Shown here piece by piece: positions 43,164-53,975 of a stretch of 64,000 nt of DNA. Both the position numbers and the translations under genes were made by a program. Source of the DNA: Gautieria morchelliformis (taxonomy: Eukaryota > Basidiomycota > Agaricomycetes > Gomphales > Gomphaceae); the NCBI GenBank assembly GCA_015179125.1, contig WHVA01000070.1:1-64000 (forward strand), written 5' to 3'. Position 1 is the stretch's first letter. Each line of letters opens with the position of its first letter. The notes beneath the pieces were generated by a model. It was not told the origin of the DNA and ran no database searches. It saw nothing but the letters and a program-made list of their open reading frames with translations.

Positions 43164-45638
43164 CTACTCATAGAGGTCGTCCATGAGGGGGTCCTCTAGA
43201 GTGGCCGATACGGCGACGTCGTCGTCGTACGGGGCGGAGGAGCACGTGACTCCTCCGGGGGCACCTCCGCGTCATCGGTGGTGATTGGGTGAGGCTGGTC
43301 AGCCTCGCCACTAGCGGCGGTCTCTGCTTGGGCGCTGGGGCCCGCGTCCTCGTGGAGCATGGCCTCAACAGCTGGGTCCTCCGTTTGAGGAGGGGGCCGG
43401 AAGCGCGCCAGCTCTTGGTCGAGCTGAGCGTGAGTGAGGGGTCGCGGCACCGCGGCCCTCACATGGCTGGTCTCAATGACCTTTTGTTGGCCCTTGCGGG
43501 CGGTGGCACTGAATGCCGTGCCGGTGATGCTGCATTGAACATAATGTTCAATGCGTGCCACTCGCTTGCGAGTGACCCCCGCATAGTGGGCCAACCATCT
43601 CGCGATCTCCGCGAGTGGGATGTCGGGGCCAGCTCGGCCCTCCATGGGGAATGGGCCCGTGATTAAGAGCCGCAGGGTGGTGCTCTGAGGCGTCAGCACT
43701 TCCCTGGTGTCGACGAGGCTCGACCATTGGTCCGTCGAGCCGAAGAGGTCGAGTAGCCTCGCCCTGAGCGGTGATGCGACCCCTTTGACCCGGGGTGCAA
43801 GGCCCTTCTGTTAGCAACTCGGGGCTATGGCAGGGAAGGTTCGGTAGAGTTCTTAGAAAGCTAGAATCAAATATACTCTCTCAGTGAATTTATTGTCACT
43901 GATGTATTAATACAATACCTAGAATCAAATATACTACATGATTTTCAGTCAACATGCTATGTAAATATGAAGAATACTACTCGCCTCTCTCAGTGAATTT
44001 ATTGTCACTGAGAGAGGAGTGTAATCCTGTCTCAGAAGGCATATACTTGCACCCGGCCCTTTAGCGCCCAAGGGCTCGCGCGTCGAAGTCATTTCAAACT
44101 CCGCTGGGTGCAGCCGCCTGTGAAAGTAGAAATAACAGAATGAAATGGAGAGATAGAGAGTGACTAGAAAATTTCGAAAATAAGCAGAGAAATGGATGCA
44201 TGGTACAAGAACAGTATGAGAAAATATTGAAACACCACACAATAAATTGAATATATTATGCTTGATTTTGGTGCAGGAGCATAAATGCACCCAACACCTT
44301 CAACCACATCCAGACGTCCATGTCGTCTAGGTTGAAGGTGCCATCCACGTTGTCACAGATGGCGGAGGGCATTCCTTCAGGTTGTGTATCCAACCCTTTA
44401 GAATGGCCACGATGTCGTGCGGGGTACCGCCCGCTATCACGAGACAATCCCTTTTGGGATTGCAAGCGCGTTGTTCGCGCTCGATGTGTTTGAATACGCC
44501 GATCACCTTGCGCATATGCGCGATCTGCGGCGTTTCTTTTGCCCGCGCTATGAGTTCGACGAAGCGGGGTTCGTCGAGCGGGCAGACGTCGTACCATTGG
44601 GTACGACGTTGTTGGGCCTTTCCTACCGGTTGTGGTAGGAGGCCCGTCTCGGAGATCGGTGGATCTCCGAGCGGGATGAGCCTTCCCTCCCCCGGGTATG
44701 GAGGATGAAATGACTCAACTGTCCCTGCCGGTGGAGGTAGGGTCACACCAGACCCGATGTACTGGGCCTCGACCTGGGCTATCCGCCGCTGAATGGCGGG
44801 GTCGTGGATGGTGTGCGACGATGACACCGCTAGGTAAGCGCTGATTGCACTTTCCTTCGCAATGGCTAGCCCATTGATGGTGTGGAGGGAGCCGCGCAAT
44901 TTCTTGCGCTTCTTCTTTGGCTGCTCTGCCAGCCGCCCGTTCGGGGTCGTACATCTTCCAGACGGACGAGTCGGACTCCCATCCATCTAGGACGCTGTAC
45001 ACAGAGTCGGAAGGTGCGCTCTGCCCTTCCGTTGTTGTCGTGGTCGGCGTCGGCGCCGACAATTGGGACGCGAGCCCCGATGTTGCGCGCGCCGGCAACG
45101 GCGCCGTCGCGCGAGGTGAAGATGGCCCAGCCACTGGGTCTGTGGCCAGGTCATGTCGCGGCCTTTTTGAGGCAGCATGGACCAGGGTAACCTGGAGCTG
45201 GGCTGCACTCAGCTGCTGCTCCAGTTCCTTGATCCTGCCGCGCTCGGTTACGAGCGCGTCGTCGTGGTCCTCGACCGCGCGTTCTAGCTCCTTGACCTCT
45301 TTTTTGATGTCGTGGACGTCCCGGAGGGGATCTTCTCGCGCGTCACGCGCGATGCCCCTTGGGAGCCATCCCCAAGCTGCATCAACGGCGTCGCCAATGT
45401 CTTCTTCCCGCAACTTGACCTTGCGGGTGCCGGTTGCGGCCCTAAGGTGCACGGCGTCCGCGCACGTTGCGCAATCGTCCGGGTGGACGATGGCAAGGGC
45501 GTCCTCCCATCCCACGATCGTCCAGTGCTCCTGGTCTATCGGAGCACGGAGAATGTCTGCGGCCCCTTGTCTCGGGGCCATTGTTCGCGTTGTGGACGTT
45601 GACGGGTCAACGTCCATCCCATCTTTGGGGGGCATCAT
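43164..45638 (-). pseudogene. Family B ORF3 (B2 copy), interrupted by solo LTR D2
   Basis: Same protein as B1 39001-40983: MMPPKDGMDVDPSTSTTRTMAP at 45638, coiled coil DIKKEVKELERAVEDHDDAL, linker, KKKRKKLRG basic patch, FVELIARAKE and the C-terminal half 43196-43699. Here the three B1 stops are sense codons (for example QQRRTQWYDV). Breaks are a frame change near 44990, another near 44330, and the D2 insertion at DVWMWLK. The shared length and spelling in two separately inserted copies shows that ORF3 is a genuine part of the family, not chance reading frame. Confidence 0.7.
43809..44296 (+). mobile_element. Solo LTR D2
   Basis: 488 bp, TGTTAGCAACTCGG..GCACCCAACA, with 5-bp duplication CCTTC at 43804-43808 and 44297-44301. 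The empty site is seen in B1 ORF3 (about 40340). Same family as D1. Confidence 0.93.
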
Positions 45639-45761
45639 CTTCGTGGGTAGATGATGGTGGTGGTTGCTTCCAAGAAGCGATGCGCCCTCGGAAAGATCCG
45701 AGGTGAAGATTTAACCACGCCGTGGCCGGAGCGTCACGTGGTCTGCACGTGACAGATGCGT

Positions 45762-47378
45762 CTAGCGGCGTCTGGGGAGGTCGCGTGGCTTGCCCACCCC
45801 CCGAAGCTCTAGATAGCTATCTAGGGCTTCAAGGTCTTTGCAGGACGACATGGGTTCCCATGTCACGTCGCCTAGGGTCCAACGGACCTGGAATTCCAGG
45901 TCCGTCGAGTTTATCCATCGATGTGCGATAATCCCGTCGACGAGCCACTCCTCGTCGTCATTTGCTCCGAAGTCATAAAATGACTTGGCCTCACGACGAG
46001 GGAACAATTCGTCATTGTTAGCCTCGTATCGCCGTATGAGGCTGGAATGGAAGACTGGTGAAATGCGACGGATTTTCAGTTCGTCGGGAAGATCAAGGGT
46101 CACCGTCGAGGCGTCGTTGTGAGCCTCGACGACGCGGTACGGTCCGATGTACCGCGGGACTAGTTTTCTGGCTCTTCCTTTCGGGAGAGTTAGGTTTTGT
46201 GTCAAAAGGTAGACGCGGTCGTTGGCCGTGTACCTGTCGCTCGCCATACATTTCTTATTTGCGTGAAACGTTTGCGTCACTCGATGCTCTATGATTGCAT
46301 CGTGTGCCGCCATCAGGTTCCATTTTGCCTGATGTGCGAACCGGGCCACCCCCTTGAACGGGGTGTCCGCGGCTATGGGGAGGTCTATCCGTGGCATATA
46401 GCCGTGGATCAGCTCGAAAGGTGCGAACCCTGTGGTCGCACTGACGTTGCTGTTGAGGGTGACCTCAACCATTGGGCATTTCACTGCCCAATCCTTCTGA
46501 TCATCTCTGACGACCGCGCGCAATATCTGGCCGATCGAGCGGTTTGCCCGCTTGGTTGCTCCATCCGTTTGTGGATGGAAGGCGGTTGACATGAGGAATT
46601 TAGTCCCCATGAGTCGCTGGAGCTCAAGCCAGAAGATCGACGTGAACTTCGAGTCTCTGTCCGAGACAATGGAGTTGGGAACTCCATGTAGTCGGATGAC
46701 CTCTTGCAGAAACAGCCAGGCTACTCCCTTGGCTGACACGCTCGTCGTGGTTGGAACGAGGTGTACGAGTGACAGTCTGTCGAAGACGATGTAGAGGTGC
46801 TCTTCATGGTCTTGTATTGAGAGCGAGAATATGAAGATGTCGTCCATGTATACATGGACGAAGCGACCTATGCAGTCGCGGAAAATGGCTGTCATCAGCC
46901 GTTGGAATGCTGATGGGGCGTTACAGTCCCCCATCTGTATCACCTGGCTCTTAAGGTGCCGAGGATCGTGGCAAAGGCTGTCTTTGCTACGTGATCCGGA
47001 TGGATCCGGATCTGCTCGTATGCTTCTGACATATCGAGTTTAGTTCAATATCGGCAGCGAGCCATGTCGCTGCGTATGATATCCTAATCCGGGAAGGGCG
47101 TGACGTCCTTCACCATGTTTTCATTCTGCTGGCGCAGATCGAAAACGGTTCTTAACGTACCGTTCTTCTTCGGCACACACAGCATGGGCACTGCCTGCTG
47201 TGCTACTGCCGGGATCCACCACTTTGCAGTGGTCTATCATTCTATTTTTGCCGCCAGTTCCTCTCGGAAGTGTTCAGGGCATTTCGGTAGTCGATACCGC
47301 ATGTGCTTGTTGGGATCGATGAGGTTGATCTCATGGTTGATCTCCCGCAGTGGCGGGAGTTCTAATGGAATTCCACTG
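45762..47378 (-). pseudogene. B2 pol: RT joined in frame to integrase by a deletion
   Basis: The 393-residue frame 45762-46943 runs from RT (MGDCNAPSAFQRLMTAIF, VYMDDIFIFS, HLYIVFDRL) straight into the integrase core (SLVHLVPTTTSVSAKGVAWLF, VSDRDSKFTSIF, QTDGATKRANRSIGQ) and chromodomain. The RT thumb, RNase H, zinc-binding part and first integrase Asp, present in B1 36361-37866, are gone. The join lies at GACAGACT in RT against GACCGACT in integrase, a microhomology. The catalytic Glu-bearing box reads GATKRAN against GATEQAN in B1, so the Glu is Lys. Upstream RT lead-in (46944-47378) is frameshifted. Confidence 0.9.
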
Positions 47379-47567
47379 ACTAGAGTGTATTTGTTGGTGA
47401 TAATTATTAGTCCCGGCGTATTTGGACTCAGATAAAAATTATTAAGTGAGCGTGGAAATATTTTAAGTCAGAACGCGTCCACTACTCATGTCCACTCACG
47501 TCCACAACTCATATCCATCGTGTCCATGACTCCACTGCTCCAGTAAAACCTCTGCTTGATATCCCTC

Positions 47568-48610
47568 ATGCTTCCAGTCCCTCCATCATCGTTTTATGGA
47601 CCCAGGACCGAATCCCTGACCCTGTCGACACCGTCAGCTGTGATCGACCCGGTCCTGCTCGCCGCCAATATTCGCGTCCCTGCTCCACCCATCATACATG
47701 GGTCGGCAACCTCCTTGGGTGAAACCGGGGCAGGCCACCCTATCAAAATGCATAAGTCACGTGAAGAGTTCACATCACGGGACCTCGAACATCTTCTGGG
47801 TGCCGTGATTGACATCAACCCGTTTATGGCGCCGCGTTCTAAAATTGGCGATCGATGGAAGGAAGTGACTGAAATCGTGCAGGCAAAGTGGTTCTGCCAG
47901 AACCGGGAGCCTGAGACATTGAAGAACAAGGTTTCGTCTCTGTTGGGATGGGTCGAGGTATGTGATCGTTTCCTGTCTCATTCACCACATTCTGATGATT
48001 ATATTTACAGGGGGGGGGAAGAAGGAAAAGGCTCGGTCACCTCTTGGCAAGGAGCTTGACAGTGATCCGGCCGGTTTCGCTGCACTCTCAGGGAAGCTAG
48101 ATGCGATCCAACACCTCAAAATACAGGCGAAGGATATGCGTGAGGACCAGAAGGCCCATGCCAAAGAAGTGAGTCTTTTTTTTATTAGTATTTTTAGATA
48201 CTAAGTGTCTACAGGCCCAGAATCGGCTTCGGGCAGCTGGAGAGATCTTGCGTGCGTCCATGATGCACGGCCACAAGCCCATGGCCACGAAGCGCACACG
48301 TCCCTCCACTCCCTCGTCCGATGGGGAGAGCACGAAAGAGAACTCGCCGGTGGACAGCCCGCTGGATTCTGGTGGGGAAATGTCAAAGAGGACGCGACTC
48401 ACAAGTGTAAGTCATGTCCATTCACGTCGTGATATGGCAAAGGTCGCAAGGCTCATGGAGAAGAACGACGCACGTGAGGATCGCAAGGAGCAGAAGATGG
48501 AGGAGTTTCATGCAAGCCTTCTTGAGAGGCATGACAGGGCCATCGATATCCAAGAGCGGATGTCGACAGCGCTCTTGGATATCTTGAGGCAGGGTCTGCT
48601 CAATAACTAG
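47568..48610 (+). CDS. Harbinger Myb/SANT-like protein
   Basis: Three exons: 47568-47957, 48011-48168, 48215-48610. Introns are 53 nt (GTATGT..ACAG) and 46 nt (GTGAGT..ACAG). Exon 1 has a trihelix/Myb-like block FTSRDLEHLLGAVIDINPF..KIGDRWKEVTEIV and LKNKVSSLLGWVE. Exons 2-3 are charged, probably coiled coil (RKEQKMEEFHASLLERHDR) with a KRTRPSTP basic patch. In the family this partner binds the element ends and brings in the transposase. Exon 2 begins with a G8 run and is one base out of frame with exon 1; a slippage indel or assembly error is likely. Confidence 0.75.
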
Positions 48611-48900
48611 TACTTAATTACTAGTTATTAATTTCTTGTTATACCTCCAGTTTCAAAGTAATTTCAGAGTAATTTCTTGTTAAAAACCTCCAGTTTCAAA
48701 GTAATTTCAGAAATTAGTTCAAAGTGATTTCAGAAATTACTTTGAAAGTGATTTCAGAAATTACTTTGAAAGTGATTTCTGAAATCACTTTGAAAGTGAT
48801 TTCTGAAATCACTTTGAACTAATTTCACAAATAATTTGTTAAACACAAAATTTCATAGTCATTTCAAAGTAATTTCACATGAGGCACAAGCACAGCTACA
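48611..48900. repeat. Palindromic AT-rich array between convergent Harbinger genes
   Basis: Short units TTTCAAAGTAATTTCAGAAAT and GAAAGTGATTTCTGAAATCAC repeat in both orientations (about 48645-48880). They can form a long imperfect hairpin. It lies exactly between the 3' ends of the two convergent genes, so a shared terminator or polyadenylation region is plausible. Confidence 0.75.
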
Positions 48901-48903
48901 ACA

Positions 48904-50112
48904 TCAAGAGTGAAAATAATCATCAATGGAGGGTGGAGGACATGAATAACGCTGGGAGGTCTGATTCGGCTCGATGCATGCACGTGCATTGGTGAGTAAC
49001 ACGGCCACCCGATACATGAGCCCACACGCATTCCCAAGGATCTTGTGCTTCCAAAAACACTGGAGGTATGGCCAGTCTTGTAAAACCAGGCCGAAGCCGT
49101 GCTCAACCGAGATACGCACACCACCCATGGCGGCGTTCCATTGCCGCTGTTGAGGGGTCAGGGCATCAGTCCCCGCATAAGGGCTCACAATGTATGGGCT
49201 TACACCGTAAGCCAAATCTCTGTACAGCTGAAAAAAACGGTGAGATGGTGGATCACCCTCGTTTGACCCTGGCTGGATTGCCTTCCTCTCGATGTGCCCC
49301 AGGAGTCCGCTTGCATTCAAGACACCGCTGTCGTTTTGTGGTGCTCTGTATGGGCCATCAAGGTGAGCGAACAGTCCGTCTGGGGTCACGACCCCCTGAA
49401 ATTTCATCCCATGAAATTTCTTGTATCCAGTATAGGCCAACTCTTCCTGCCTCACTGGGTGGCAGGTCTGGCGTATCGTGCAGTCGATAAACCCGAAGAC
49501 CGACTGGGTTGGAGCCCCAAAATCGTGGAGAGCGTGTGCATATATCTGCAGTCTCTCAGGGCTGAGAAGACCCTCGGAATCCCACCCAAGCAAGTGGCCC
49601 CAGCGCGCATTGATGAAAGTCGCAGTTTCGTTCACGATCTGTGAGATCGCTGGCTGCGTGCGGGCATACTTTGTGGCCAGGGACCATTGGTCCTCAGGGC
49701 TGCAGAGACATGCACAAAGGAGGGCGAATGACTCGAGAGGGGGGGATCGGTAGCCCCCACTGGTAATCAAGGGGTCTGGGAGCTCTAAGAGTGAGCTGAG
49801 GTGCTGCAGCCCCTCTACTGTGAATCTGAAAAGCCTGTAAGTTTCCATAACTGAATGACACCAAAGGGCTTACCAAAAACGCCACAAGCTTTCTGCCTCA
49901 CTGATGCGGCATAGGTACTCAACTATGACGTGTTCACCCCCTATACTAGGTTGTGGCCTCACTCTCTGCATGAGTATGGCCTGTGCAGCCAGTCCGCTCA
50001 TGCTGGAACTGGTGGCTTCCTGAGCGATCGTGGGGAGGTGCGGTCGGGTATTGAGGAGATAAGGTATAAGAGTGGCCACCAGGACACGTTTCTTTGACGG
50101 GTCGACTGGCAT
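48904..50112 (-). CDS. Harbinger transposase (DDE_Tnp_4 family)
   Basis: Main frame 48904-49848 (314 aa): a helical N-terminus with YRSPPLESFALLCACL, QPAISQIVNETATFI, first Asp in FGFIDCTIRQTCHP, then YTGYKKFHGMKFQGVVTPDG, second Asp in HLDGPYRAPQNDSGVL, and Glu in MGGVRISVEHGFGLV, followed by KILGNACGLMYRVAVLLTNA. All three DDE residues are in place. The frame 49870-50112 supplies the N-terminal exon (DPSKKRVLVATLI..YLCRISEAESLWRF); a TAA lies between the two in the same frame, within a GTAAGC..CAG stretch. It cuts and inserts the element. Confidence 0.9.
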
Positions 50113-50507
50113 GGCAGGCAGGAGTGTACGTTTCTTAACACGCGTTGGTCACATGTTCGGTTTAATTAGCTGTCCCTATTTGGTATTTTTATCTTTACAG
50201 GCGCTTATATTATAGGTTGCTAATATTTTATTAGTGATTTGATAATTATTAGCTAACAAATACACTCTACTAGGTCAGTGATTCTTTCCATCCATTCCTC
50301 ACGGAGGCGAGGAAGGTTATCATCCGTGAGGATGATGGTAGTGGTTGGCTTAGAAGCCATTAGGCGCTGTTGGCGTCTATGAGGTCCCGCGGCGCATGGG
50401 CCCGCTTTCTTCTTTCCCATCGCTTTCACCGTTAGGTGAGAGTGTCTCTCCCTACGACTGTAGGGTGAGTTCGAGGACGAGTCGTCCCGTGACTCGTCCT
50501 CCTGGCT

Positions 50508-52265
50508 TCAATGAGCCAGGTTCAGCGTCGGCGCTTGGGTGATCCTGCTCACCCGTGGCCCTTTGTCCTCGTTCTTCGATTCGTCGTCGTCAAATGAGAC
50601 ATTGCCTGTGGGGATCACTTCGTTTCCCTTGCGGATCGTCCCTGGGCTCGAGAAGTCCAGGGTTATGCCGAATCTCCTTAGGAACGGTGTCCCTAAGATC
50701 GCGTCGTAATATTCGACGTTTGCTACGTCGAAGTATTCGTCGTATGTCCTGTGACCAAACTTGATGGTCGTGTTCGTTCCATAGTTGATTGTGGAACGGC
50801 TGCCTATGCAGGCTAGCTGCAGCGCAATTGGTTGCTCCAGGGAGAATGTCTTCATCCCTGTAGCTCGCGTGAATTCGGGGGACAGCAGTACCCCTTCGCT
50901 GCCACTATCTAGCAGGCAGTGGGCTTTTACGCCGTTTATTTCCCAGTACCCCAATAGGGTACGGTTCTCACTACGCAGACGCGTTGGCCGCGTTCTGTGT
51001 TTGCTTCGGTGGTGATACACCGGCTCGGCCGCCTTATCTGGCGTGACCGATGTGCGTGCCGCCATGACTTTCGTGGCTGTTTCATCTTCCAGCGCGAATC
51101 TGATCGTGCTGGACCTGTAGGTGGTGTCCTCCACCTCTTCGTCCCATTCATAGTATTGGGACGGCTCAGGGTCCCACTCTTCAGCGGGCGTGTCTCCATT
51201 ATCCGGAGTGTCGTTGGGTTGGGGATCACCCTCCCCCTCTTCATCAATCTGTTGAAGAGAGCTTTGATTGGGATCCGTCTCCGGATGCTCGGCTTCACCG
51301 TCGTGCCTCACGGCCGCTGTCCTTATACCGGACCTAAGCCGGGGGCATTCTGCCTTCTTGTGGCCAGGTTGGCCACATTCAAAGCATGCGGTGTTGCTTT
51401 GGCTGCCGCTGGGCCTGTCATTGGGCCGGCCCGACATTTTCGTCGGTGGGGCAGGTCGCGGGGACGATCCTGACGCTTGAGGCTGTTTAGCTTCAGGCGG
51501 GCCTCCAGCTTGTGCTGGGCGTGAGGGCGGTAGTCGTTTACCTGTTCCGCTTCTTGCGAACAGGCTGGGCCTGGTCAGGCCTGTTGGTGTCAACGGCTTG
51601 CTCCCTGTGAGCCGGGCGGCGCTTGCCGTTGCTGCTGTGCTTTCTGCGCAGCGCATCCCCATGTTGTATCGGGATGCCTCCTCAATCATTCGGGCCATCT
51701 CAAAGAGTTGCTCTATTGAGCTGCTCTCGGCGTTATAGCCCTTTTTGAGGACTTCGTTGCGCAGCGTTTCGCGTAGCGCCGATACGAACCGTCTCCAGAA
51801 CGTGTACTCGTCTGGCGGCTGTATCATATGTGCCGCGTATTTCGTGAGCTCATTCAGCATCTCCTGAACTGTTTTCATGCCTTGCATGACCGCGTCGAAC
51901 TTATTCGAGGCGTGATGGTATGTCAGTGTGTGCAGGAACCTTTTTTGAAGGCCTTGCATCACTGATTCCAGCGTCCAGATGCGGACCTGGCGATTGAAGC
52001 GTTCAATGTTTCGAAGGAACCATTCTTGGGCTTCGCCAGTGAGGCGAGTGCCCACATAGCCGACCTGCATGTCAATGCCGGTTGGTCCTAGGAGGCAATT
52101 CATTTTCAGCCATCGTAGGATGGCTGCCACGAAGATTTCAAACTCTTCGAGGTCGGACCGATCCCTCTGCATATGGCTCGGGGTGGGCAATTTTACGCCA
52201 GCCTTCGCTAGCACAGACTTCTCCGGGTCTGTGTCCGCGGCGTCTGCCAACGCCACGCGGATCAT
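50508..52265 (-). pseudogene. B2 gag-protease
   Basis: 585 residues, colinear with B1 33853-35620: capsid part with GYVGTRLTGEAQEWFLRN, zinc knuckle CFECGQPGHKKAEC, protease CLLDSGSEGVLLSPEFTRATG. It stops at ITQAPTLNLAH, before pol, which suggests the normal gag end in this family. The start is lost: MEPYDGIT is followed by TGA where B1 has TGG, and the open frame resumes at MIRVALADAA. RT continues at 50272 and onward on the far side of the Harbinger insertion. Confidence 0.92.
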
Positions 52266-52383
52266 TCATGTGATCCCGTCATACGGCTCCATTGGTACGA
52301 CGTCGGCCTGGTCAGGGATTCCCTGGCCTTCCGTTGGGGCCATGGATCTCTCGCACGGTTGTGACGCCACGTGGGGCAGGCTG

Positions 52384-53628
52384 TTATATGCCCTGACGGG
52401 CCCCGGGCTCGGGATCGGGAGCATTTTGTGCTCTCGGTTCCGGGGGCGTTTTGTGCCTGGTGTCCCCAGTCGGTCCCGCGTTGCGGATCCGTAGCCTGCT
52501 GTTGTGGGCAGCGCACGCTTGCCGTGCGTCCTGTACAGCTTGCGTGATCTGCTCGTTGGGTAGCTGAGCGGTGTGGCTGTGGGCCACCATCTCTTCGGCG
52601 TTCTTGGCTAGTAGCTCAAGTGCCCGTGTGTGGCGGCGCGCGGCTGCGGCTTCTTTATGCTGCCAGTGTGCGACTTCGAGCTCTAAGCTCTCGGTCATCG
52701 TTTCAGAGTCAGGCTCTGAGGCGACCTGATCCCTAACGATCTGTTGGATCATTTTACGACTGTTCGTTGGGGCAGCCGGTTGTTCCTGACGTTCGTTCCC
52801 GAACCTTACGTCCTGTTCGACTGGGACGGCTGGCGGCGGCATTCGCTGCTTGTCTCGCTCTTTTCGGTTCGCGTCGCGACTGCGTTCGTTAGCTGCGGAC
52901 TGTCGCGAGCTCGGACGAGTTGCGTTGCGTTCCCCGCGTGGGCGGAGTGCTTTCTGGACGTCCTCCAGCGTGGCTGCGTCTTGCAGCCTGACCTCCTCCG
53001 CCTGGTGGAGTTCCTTGCCGATTGCCATTAGGGCGGCGGCGGCATTGTCAAGCTGCAATGCCAGCTGATCGTGCTTGTGGCACATCAGCGTGCTTCGGTG
53101 CAGTGCAGCCTGCACCTGTTTGTTCAGGGCCTCTGCCGTCTCTTGGTCGATGGCGTGAGCCCTTGAGCTCTTGCGACTAGAGCTTGAGTATTCCGAGTCC
53201 TGACCATCGTCTGGGGCTCCTCTCTTTTGCCGTCGTCCTCCTTCAGGGACGATCGTCGTCGCTCTACTTAGTGAGCGTCGGTTTGAGTCGTGGCTTTGTG
53301 CCCATCTCGACGTTGTTGCTCTACCGTCTGACGACGGTGAGACTTCTCTCCCCTTTCCCCTGTCTTTGGGCAGAGAGAGATAGGGGGGCGGCGCTGGATT
53401 GTTGCCCGGCGTCGTCTCTTCTTCGGCCACGCTTGACAAGACGTGGTCGGGATTTTCCTCGTCCTCTGCTGAGGGGACGAGGGCGGTGAGATCTACGATC
53501 TCTCAGTCTTCTATCATCCTGGTCTCTTGGTCCAGGATAGCGTCAGCCGTCGTGTCACTGGGCTGCGCCTGGGGTGTGGGCCTCGAGCTCATCGCTCGTG
53601 TCCGTCTTCGACTGCGTGGAATCATCAT
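52384..53628 (-). pseudogene. Family B ORF0 (B2 copy)
   Basis: From ATG 53628 (MMIPRSRRRTRA) to TAA at 52384-52386, broken only by a TGA near 53503 (..IED-stop-EIVDLT, GGA in B1). The 351-residue open part has an acidic Pro-rich start, KGKGREVSPSSDGRATTSR, a Ser-run, then a coiled-coil-like alpha part HKHDQLALQLDNAAAALMAIGKE (split here by description) with QAEEVRLQDAATLEDVQ, and a charged C-terminus. The TAA matches that of B1. Either a leader protein or an N-terminal gag part read by stop bypass; not known to me. Confidence 0.65.
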
Positions 53629-53766
53629 GCTCGCAGCCGACAGTAGAGGGTCTACTGGAGGGTCTCAACGATGTTTAGTCGTCGACGCAGCGATCTTTTT
53701 CAAGATTGCTTCGAATCCACTATCGGTTGGTCGCGTGGCGATCAACCGCAGGATAGTTCAAAAAGG

Positions 53767-53975
53767 TGTAAAGGATGTCGATCTTAAGACCTTGTATCAC
53801 AAGGGCACAACAGAACTTTACCAATATTCTGAATGCTACGTAGTGACAGGTAAGAGTAAGATGCGATGGGGACCGCTAGCCGGTTCCCACGCATAAACTA
53901 TACAGTGGGTCCCTAAGGGGCCCACTGGGATTATGTAATAACCAATGTACATGTAGATACACGGGTTATTTACAA
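53767..53975 (-). repeat. B2 5' LTR
   Basis: 209 bp; lacks a few bases (the GAGTGGT stretch) found in the other three B LTRs. Confidence 0.95.

Larger units (their letters stand above)
47382..50268. mobile_element. PIF/Harbinger DNA transposon, two-gene, near complete
   Basis: 2,887 bp with terminal inverted repeats AGAGTGTATTTGTT (14 bp perfect, then partly matching) and a 3-bp duplication ACT at 47379-47381 and 50269-50271. It carries a transposase (minus) and a Myb-like protein (plus), the two genes that define PIF/Harbinger. It sits in B2 pol. The usual 3-bp target is TWA; ACT is a departure. Confidence 0.93.
42912..53975 (-). mobile_element. Ty3/gypsy element B2, full length, inverted to B1
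   Basis: LTRs 42912-43127 (3') and 53767-53975 (5'), with a 5-bp duplication ACCTC at 42907-42911 and 53976-53980. Same family as B1. Differences: it keeps the gag stop region deleted in B1; it lacks about 1.5 kb between RT and integrase; it carries a Harbinger transposon (47382-50268) and a solo LTR D2 (43809-44296). It is inserted in element C. Confidence 0.96.
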
